The notes beneath the pieces were generated by a model that did no database searches, was not told the origin of the DNA, and was given only the letters and a program-made list of their open reading frames with translations. From NCBI GenBank assembly GCA_947470165.1, contig CANISN010000029.1:1-12387 (forward strand): DNA of 12,387 nucleotides, given 5' to 3'. Position numbers and translations under genes: made by a program. How positions within the stretch are numbered: position 1 is the first letter of the stretch; each line of letters opens with the position of its first letter. This DNA is from Burkholderiaceae bacterium (GTDB lineage: Bacteria; Pseudomonadota; Gammaproteobacteria; Burkholderiales; Burkholderiaceae). This document shows positions 6,575 to 12,387 of the stretch, one piece after another.

Positions 6575-7411
6575 ATGATCGACTCAATAGAGTATCAATT
6601 CAGTCCTCGTCTAGCCGTGCCCGATTTTGAAAATTACCTACAGGAAGAAAATCGTCTAAGCGCTCTCACGCGTTCGGAGCGCCCCTGCCTCTTGGATATC
6701 GCCTATGGCGATACGCCGCGTTCCCGTCTGGATCTGTTTCCGGCGACTCAAGACAACTTGCCAACGATGGTGTTTGTGCACGGAGGTTATTGGCGAGGAC
6801 GTGCCAAAGATGAGTTTAGCTTTGTCGCAAACGCCATCGATCCGCGTCTAGCCAATGTCATCGTGCTGGGCTTTGAGTTATGCCCCGCGGTGACAGTCGC
6901 TGACATTGTTAGACAAATTCGGCAAGGACTGCTGTGGATCAAAGCCAACGCAACGCGATATGCGTTGCGTGGTGATCGCCTGGCGCTGTGCGGCCAATCG
7001 GCAGGTGCCCATCTGATTGCCGCGCTTCTTGCGCCTGCCAACGCAGATGACAGACTGCCCCCAGAGTTAGTGGCCTATGCCTGTCTGGTCAGCGGCATCT
7101 ATGACCTGGCGCCAGTGCCGCAGATCACCGTCAATCAAGATATTCGGCTAAAGCCCGAAGAGGTGCATGCCTTGAGCCCAATGCGACACCCACTGCAGAC
7201 TCGGGTGCCCATTGATATCGTGGTGGGCGGCTCAGAGACGCCCGGCTGGATTGCGCAGTCCGCCGATCTCTATCGCACCATAGAAGAACAGGGTGTCACC
7301 TGTCACTACCACGAGCGCCCTGGCCTGAATCACTTCTCGATTCTGATGGATCTTCGGGGGCCAGATGACTACACCGCCCGGCTTGTTCAGCAGGGGCTTG
7401 CCCATACCTAA
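6575..7411 (+). CDS. Alpha/beta hydrolase, kynurenine-formamidase-like
   Basis: This 278-residue cytoplasmic hydrolase is of the KynB/arylformamidase-like alpha/beta family, numbered from the ATG at 6575. HGGYWR (residues 69-74) is the oxyanion-hole motif, GQSAG (140-144) carries the nucleophile S142, E221 in GGSETPGW is at the acid position, and H253 in GLNHFS completes the triad. The frame is open from 6458, but the first 39 codons are an SDR tail. I therefore start at 6575, where GAAGG ends ten bases upstream and the family-like N-terminus (RLAVPDFENYLQEENRLS) begins. The family cleaves N-formyl amides, esters and carbamates. No kynA or kynU gene is nearby, so tryptophan degradation is unlikely here. 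An esterase acting on a Baeyer-Villiger product is possible. Confidence 0.82.
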   Translation: MIDSIEYQFSPRLAVPDFENYLQEENRLSALTRSERPCLLDIAYGDTPRSRLDLFPATQDNLPTMVFVHGGYWRGRAKDEFSFVANAIDPRLANVIVLGFELCPAVTVADIVRQIRQGLLWIKANATRYALRGDRLALCGQSAGAHLIAALLAPANADDRLPPELVAYACLVSGIYDLAPVPQITVNQDIRLKPEEVHALSPMRHPLQTRVPIDIVVGGSETPGWIAQSADLYRTIEEQGVTCHYHERPGLNHFSILMDLRGPDDYTARLVQQGLAHT

Positions 7412-7517
7412 TTTCTGTCTGCATCTTGTTTGACTCTTAAATTATGGGGTCGATGCTTAAAACGTGACTGGCAAGGCCAGCACCGCACTGGTCGAGGGCT
7501 TGGTTAATAATACGGCC

Positions 7518-7604
7518 ATGCCAACGATTCTTAATATCTCCGCCTATAAGTTTGTGGCGCTGGATCAGCTGCCGACTTTGCAAGAGCAGCTGTTGGCGGC
7601 CGCA
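7518..7604 (+). pseudogene. trhO: 5' stub of trhO (tRNA uridine hydroxylase, rhodanese family)
   Basis: About 29 codons from the ATG at 7518 encode MPTILNISAYKFVALDQLP and then TLQEQLLAAA. This is the characteristic N-terminus of the UPF0176/YceA rhodanese family, now known as TrhO, which makes 5-hydroxyuridine at position 34 of tRNAs. The family then continues with a GLKGT..LLxxEGIN stretch, which is absent; the frame passes instead into glutaminyl-tRNA synthetase sequence. The rhodanese domain and its catalytic cysteine are missing, so the piece cannot be functional. The junction is near the GC-rich bases 7595-7607. I rely on memory of the family, and the match is short. Confidence 0.65.
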
Positions 7605-7806
7605 CTGCGCCGCGGCTACACCCCCAAGGGCTTTTGCCGCTTTGCCGAGATGATAGGCGTCTCGAAATCAGATGGATTGATTACAACTGCTGGAAGAGTG
7701 CATGCGCGATCATCTGAATGACACAGCGCTGCGTCGCGTGGCGGTGCTGGATCCACTCAAGCTCATTCTGGATAACCTGTCCCAGGACCACGAGGAAGAC
7801 TGCCAG
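7605..7806 (+). pseudogene. glnS: Internal fragment of glutaminyl-tRNA synthetase gene, frameshifted
   Basis: Two reading frames together encode a stretch of GlnRS. The first has LRRGYTPKGFCRFAEMIGVSKSD (given here up to 7673). After a one-base phase change between about 7674 and 7690 the second continues LLEECMRDHLND, then RRVAVLDPLKLILDN and DHEEDC. In the intact enzyme this is the region behind the KMSKS-type loop leading into the anticodon-binding barrel (LRRRGYT through AVIDPVKLVIEN in E. coli). Both the catalytic domain before it and the barrels after it are missing. Joining to the trhO stub and a frameshift leave no function; a working glnS must exist elsewhere. Confidence 0.8.
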
Positions 7807-7904
7807 CAGAGGATCATTTTTAATTTAAACGCCACAGCTATTTTGTTGCCGACCGACCCGTGTTTAATCGTACCGTTACGCTGAAAGACTCAGGAAAATA
7901 ATCT

Positions 7905-8876
7905 ATGCGTGTGATTGATCATCGTCCCTCACTTCACATTGCTGAAGTGCCCAGCCCCACGCCCAAAGCCGGCGAAGTTCTGATTCGCGTGGCCTATGCC
8001 GGCGTGAACCGGCCCGACATCCTGCAACGCAGAGGCTCTTACCCACCCCCAGCAGATGCCACACCCTATATGGGGCTTGAGGTAAGCGGGACCATCATTG
8101 GGTTGGGAGAAGGCGTTAACAACTGGAAGGTGGGGCAGCAGGTCTGCGCGCTGACGCCAGGCGGAGGTTATGCCGAAGAGGTGGTCACCGCAGCCGGACA
8201 TTGCTTTCCCATTCCCCAGGGCTTTTCAATGCTGCAGGCCGCGGCAGTGCCCGAGACTTACCTGACCGTCTGGGCCAACCTGATCGAACGCGGTCGTCTG
8301 CGCGCCGGAGAGACGGTGCTAATTCATGGTGGCTCGAGTGGCATCGGCATCACCGCAATTCATCTGGCCAAGTGGGTGGGGGCAATTGTCATCACCACCG
8401 TGGGTAACGAAGAGAAGATGCGCATCTGCACATCTCTGGGTGCGGACCACGTGATCAACTACAAGACCCAGGATTTCCAGACGGTGGTAAAAGAGATTAC
8501 GCACGGCCAGGGCGTAAATATGGTGCTGGATATGGTGGCGGGCCCTTACGTGGAGAAGAATCTTCGCAGCTTGGCACTTGAAGGCCGGCTGGTGCAGATT
8601 GCTTTTCTTCAAGGCAGCAAAGTGGAAGTGGACTGGAGCACGCTGATGATGCGGCGTCTGACGTTTACCGGCTCAACACTGCGCGCGCGGCCGCTGGAAG
8701 AAAAATCGCGTCTAGTGCAGACCCTGCACGCCCGCATCTGGCCAGAGCTTGAAGCCGGTCGGCTGCTGCCTGTAATTGACTCAGAGTTCCCGTTTAACGA
8801 GGTTGAAAAGGCACATGACTTAATGGAGTCCTCGGTTCATATTGGGAAAATCATGCTGAAGGTAGGCCATGACTAA
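7905..8876 (+). CDS. NAD(P)H:quinone oxidoreductase, PIG3/QOR-type MDR family
   Basis: This 323-residue zinc-free medium-chain reductase has VNRPDILQRRGSYPPP (about residues 34-49), the signature of the TP53I3/PIG3 branch. It continues with GLEVSG, the nucleotide-binding HGGSSGIG (about 141-148) and the C-terminal HIGKIMLKV common to the family. There are no zinc-binding cysteines. Such enzymes reduce quinones or enones with NADPH in the cytoplasm. An AGGAA ribosome site lies eight bases before the ATG. The first residues (MRVIDHRPSLHIAEVP) are slightly shorter than in typical members, which often have a GGPEVL segment here, but the fold should be intact. It is flanked on both sides by gene fragments rather than an operon, and its GC-rich codon use matches the ABC operon, not the AT-rich hps genes. 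Confidence 0.87.
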   Translation: MRVIDHRPSLHIAEVPSPTPKAGEVLIRVAYAGVNRPDILQRRGSYPPPADATPYMGLEVSGTIIGLGEGVNNWKVGQQVCALTPGGGYAEEVVTAAGHCFPIPQGFSMLQAAAVPETYLTVWANLIERGRLRAGETVLIHGGSSGIGITAIHLAKWVGAIVITTVGNEEKMRICTSLGADHVINYKTQDFQTVVKEITHGQGVNMVLDMVAGPYVEKNLRSLALEGRLVQIAFLQGSKVEVDWSTLMMRRLTFTGSTLRARPLEEKSRLVQTLHARIWPELEAGRLLPVIDSEFPFNEVEKAHDLMESSVHIGKIMLKVGHD

Positions 8877-9055
8877 TTCAGCACTCACGCCGGGGCCCGC
8901 AATCGCTGCTGGCCGCCAGCTTAAAAATAATGGGCTTTCGGGTGCTGACCAGCATGGACCAATTCTTGCCCGAAACGGACGCCAATATGGCCGAAGAAAA
9001 TACACCCAAGGGGCATGTGCACGGGCCGGGAAGCGGGCATGACGATTATGTCCAT
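8877..9055 (+). other. Unrecognised GC-rich remnant after the quinone oxidoreductase
   Basis: One frame is open through this stretch (as GPQSLLAASLKIMGFRVL, then FLPETDANMAEENTPKGHV and HGPGSGHDDY) and runs into the transposase stub. It looks like real coding sequence cut from a larger protein, with a His/Gly/Asp-rich end that could be a metal-binding tail. I do not recognise the family. A second frame beginning with the ATG at 8869, which overlaps the oxidoreductase stop, encodes 50-60 residues without known features. Neither can be called a gene. Confidence 0.3.
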
Positions 9056-9148
9056 GTCAGGCCTCATAGCGCTTTAGCTTATAGACCACCAGCACCCCAA
9101 ACCCAAGTACCCAAAATCATTCAGAATCAACCTATGTTGCTGCAATGA
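9056..9148 (+). pseudogene. 3' stub of an IS3-type transposase (integrase core C-terminus)
   Basis: The residues RPHSALAYRPPAP (from 9059) are the well-known C-terminal motif of IS3-family DDE transposases (RPHSALGYRPPAP). They are followed by 17 residues and a TGA at 9146-9148. The DDE catalytic residues and the rest of the element are absent, and the N-terminal side joins unrelated sequence. No clear terminal inverted repeat remains downstream. The stub sits at the change from GC-rich to AT-rich DNA, directly before the hps operon, so it marks an old insertion or recombination point. Confidence 0.72.
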
Positions 9149-9184
9149 TTTATTATGAAAATTCTCTTTGGAAGTGGACCTAAA

Positions 9185-11330
<2,146 letters not shown>

Positions 11331-11341
11331 GGAAAGTAATC

Positions 11342-12349
11342 ATGAAAGCATTGGTCTATACACAACCCAATGAGATGCAAGTTCTGGATCGACCTTATCC
11401 CTCTTTGGATACAGATGAAGTTGTTCTGAAGATTGAATCAGTAGGTATCTGCGGCAGTGATATGCATGCTTTTCATGGGCATGATCCTCGGAGGAAACCA
11501 GGCTTAGTTCTAGGGCATGAGTTTGCGGGCACGGTGGCAGAATCCAGTTCCCCTTTATTTAGTCAAGGCCAAAGGGTTACGGGCAATCCTCTAATTACCT
11601 GTGGGCATTGTGAATATTGTTTACAAGGAAGAAATAATTTGTGCGCTAATCGCACCATGGTAGGAATGACAAGACCCGGGGCATTTGCTGAATTTATGAG
11701 CATTCCTGCCAGCTCGCTTATCGCCATTCCAGAGGGGCTGAGCTTAGATGCTGCTGCACTAACTGAGCCAGCAGCTACTGCTGTGCACGCAATTAACTTA
11801 TCGATGCGTGCTCTTGAGCGACCAATTCAAGAATGTCGTATCTTAATATTGGGTGGTGGAGCAATTGGCATGTTGGCAGCATTGCTTCTAAGGTGTTATG
11901 GAGTTGATGATCTATCCGTAGCTGAAGTCAATCCCTTGCGAAGACAAGCAATAGGGAAGCATGTAGCTTGTAAAACTATTAACTCAGTTGAAGAAAAAGT
12001 AGCTGAGAATTCTTATGAGTTTGTGATGGATTGCGTCGGCGCTGCCGTGACTCGAAATACTGCTATGGCAGCCATCAAGCCTGGAGGTGTAATCATGCAT
12101 GTCGGCTTGCAGGACTGGTCAAGCGAGATTGATATGCGTAAGCTCACTCTTGCTGAAATAACACTGCTTGGAACGTATACCTATTCAACTGTGGATCTCC
12201 AAGCTACGGTCAATTTACTCGCACGCAATGCTTTTGGTAATTTAGCATGGGTCGAAAAAAGATCTCTTGAGGATGGTGCCAAAGCATTTGACGATCTACA
12301 CTATGGTAAAAGTGCCTCTGCAAAAGTTTTACTTAAACCATTCACCTAA
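11342..12349 (+). CDS. hpsP: Zinc-dependent alcohol dehydrogenase, DHPS 2-dehydrogenase HpsP
   Basis: This 335-residue medium-chain dehydrogenase has both zinc sites intact. Catalytic zinc is bound at C37, H59 and E60 (GICGSD, then LGHEFAG); structural zinc at C87, C90, C93 and C101 (CGHCEYC to NLC). The coenzyme fold begins at GGGAIG (171-176), and the acidic residue after the next strand (AEVNP) suggests NAD(H). In the described pathway HpsP pairs with HpsO to isomerise DHPS through the C2 ketone. It starts 11 bases after the hpsO stop, with an AAGGA ribosome site, and is the last gene visible; the remaining 38 bases show no terminator, so the operon may continue. The family also includes sorbitol/threonine-type dehydrogenases, so the specific name rests on the gene order. 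Confidence 0.77.
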   Translation: MKALVYTQPNEMQVLDRPYPSLDTDEVVLKIESVGICGSDMHAFHGHDPRRKPGLVLGHEFAGTVAESSSPLFSQGQRVTGNPLITCGHCEYCLQGRNNLCANRTMVGMTRPGAFAEFMSIPASSLIAIPEGLSLDAAALTEPAATAVHAINLSMRALERPIQECRILILGGGAIGMLAALLLRCYGVDDLSVAEVNPLRRQAIGKHVACKTINSVEEKVAENSYEFVMDCVGAAVTRNTAMAAIKPGGVIMHVGLQDWSSEIDMRKLTLAEITLLGTYTYSTVDLQATVNLLARNAFGNLAWVEKRSLEDGAKAFDDLHYGKSASAKVLLKPFT

Positions 12350-12387
12350 TTTTAATAATCCCTGAGCTGTAATACTGTAAGACTGCA

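Larger units (their letters stand above)
7412..7904. other. Gene-poor scar region between hydrolase and quinone oxidoreductase
   Basis: No intact gene is found in these 493 bases. The only recognisable content is the adjoining trhO and glnS fragments, listed separately. 7412-7517 and 7807-7890 show no similarity that I recognise. The last bases carry the ribosome site of the next gene. Confidence 0.6.

Noticed and set aside
6458..7411. A single 317-residue hydrolase starting at the TTG at 6458
   Set aside because: The first 39 residues align with SDR C-termini rather than hydrolases; an ATG with a plausible ribosome site at 6575 gives the normal family length. The fusion is kept only as a finding.
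7702..7884. A separate 60-residue protein
   Set aside because: Its first 35 residues continue the GlnRS sequence of the frame before it, so it is the second half of a frameshifted fragment, not a gene.
8319..8612. Minus-strand open frame of 97 codons
   Set aside because: It is antisense to the well-supported quinone oxidoreductase gene and its product has no recognisable features.

Overview
The window looks like an accessory, mosaic stretch of a proteobacterial chromosome, most likely from the beta-proteobacterial order Burkholderiales. The grounds are the resemblance of the gene remnants (TrhO, glutaminyl-tRNA synthetase) and the PIG3-type quinone oxidoreductase to Burkholderiales proteins. 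This is an impression from memory, not a search. Two base-composition classes alternate. The ABC-transporter operon (1-3564) and the stretch 6458-9050 are GC-richer. The dehydrogenase stretch 3858-6412 and the region 9150-12387 are clearly AT-richer. For example, 8281-8340 has 37 G+C of 60, while 9241-9300 has 19 of 60.

Left part, minus strand: a tight five-gene operon reads right to left. It encodes a periplasmic substrate-binding protein, an ATPase and two different permeases of the NitT/TauT (nitrate/sulfonate/taurine) ABC family, then the first 30 residues of a flavin monooxygenase of Baeyer-Villiger type cut by the window edge. Its upstream region (3565-3857) holds a plausible promoter, a LacI-type operator at the likely transcription start, and an imperfect hairpin/dyad in the leader.

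Middle, AT-rich: three short-chain dehydrogenases (SDRs). The one at 3858-4631 (minus) is a clear paralogue of HpsO. Two unrelated SDRs (4781-5596 and 5624-6412, plus) are transcribed divergently from it as a pair.

Middle, GC-rich (6413-9150): a scar zone. It holds the 3' stub of another HpsO-like SDR reading straight into an intact kynurenine-formamidase-like alpha/beta hydrolase, a 5' stub of trhO joined to an internal, frameshifted piece of glnS, an intact quinone oxidoreductase, an unrecognised stub, and the last codons of an IS3-type transposase.

Right part, plus strand: an operon that I read as hpsN-hpsO-hpsP, the dehydrogenase set for 2,3-dihydroxypropane-1-sulfonate (DHPS). In that pathway HpsO and HpsP interconvert the DHPS enantiomers through the 2-keto form, and the histidinol-dehydrogenase-like HpsN oxidises (R)-DHPS to sulfolactate. 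A perfect 14-bp LacI-type palindrome lies just upstream of hpsN and matches the operator of the ABC operon at 13 of 14 positions, so one regulator may control both. No sulfolactate lyase, LacI regulator or known DHPS transporter (TRAP or MFS) gene is in the window. The shared operator makes the ABC system a candidate transporter for the sulfonate or a related compound.
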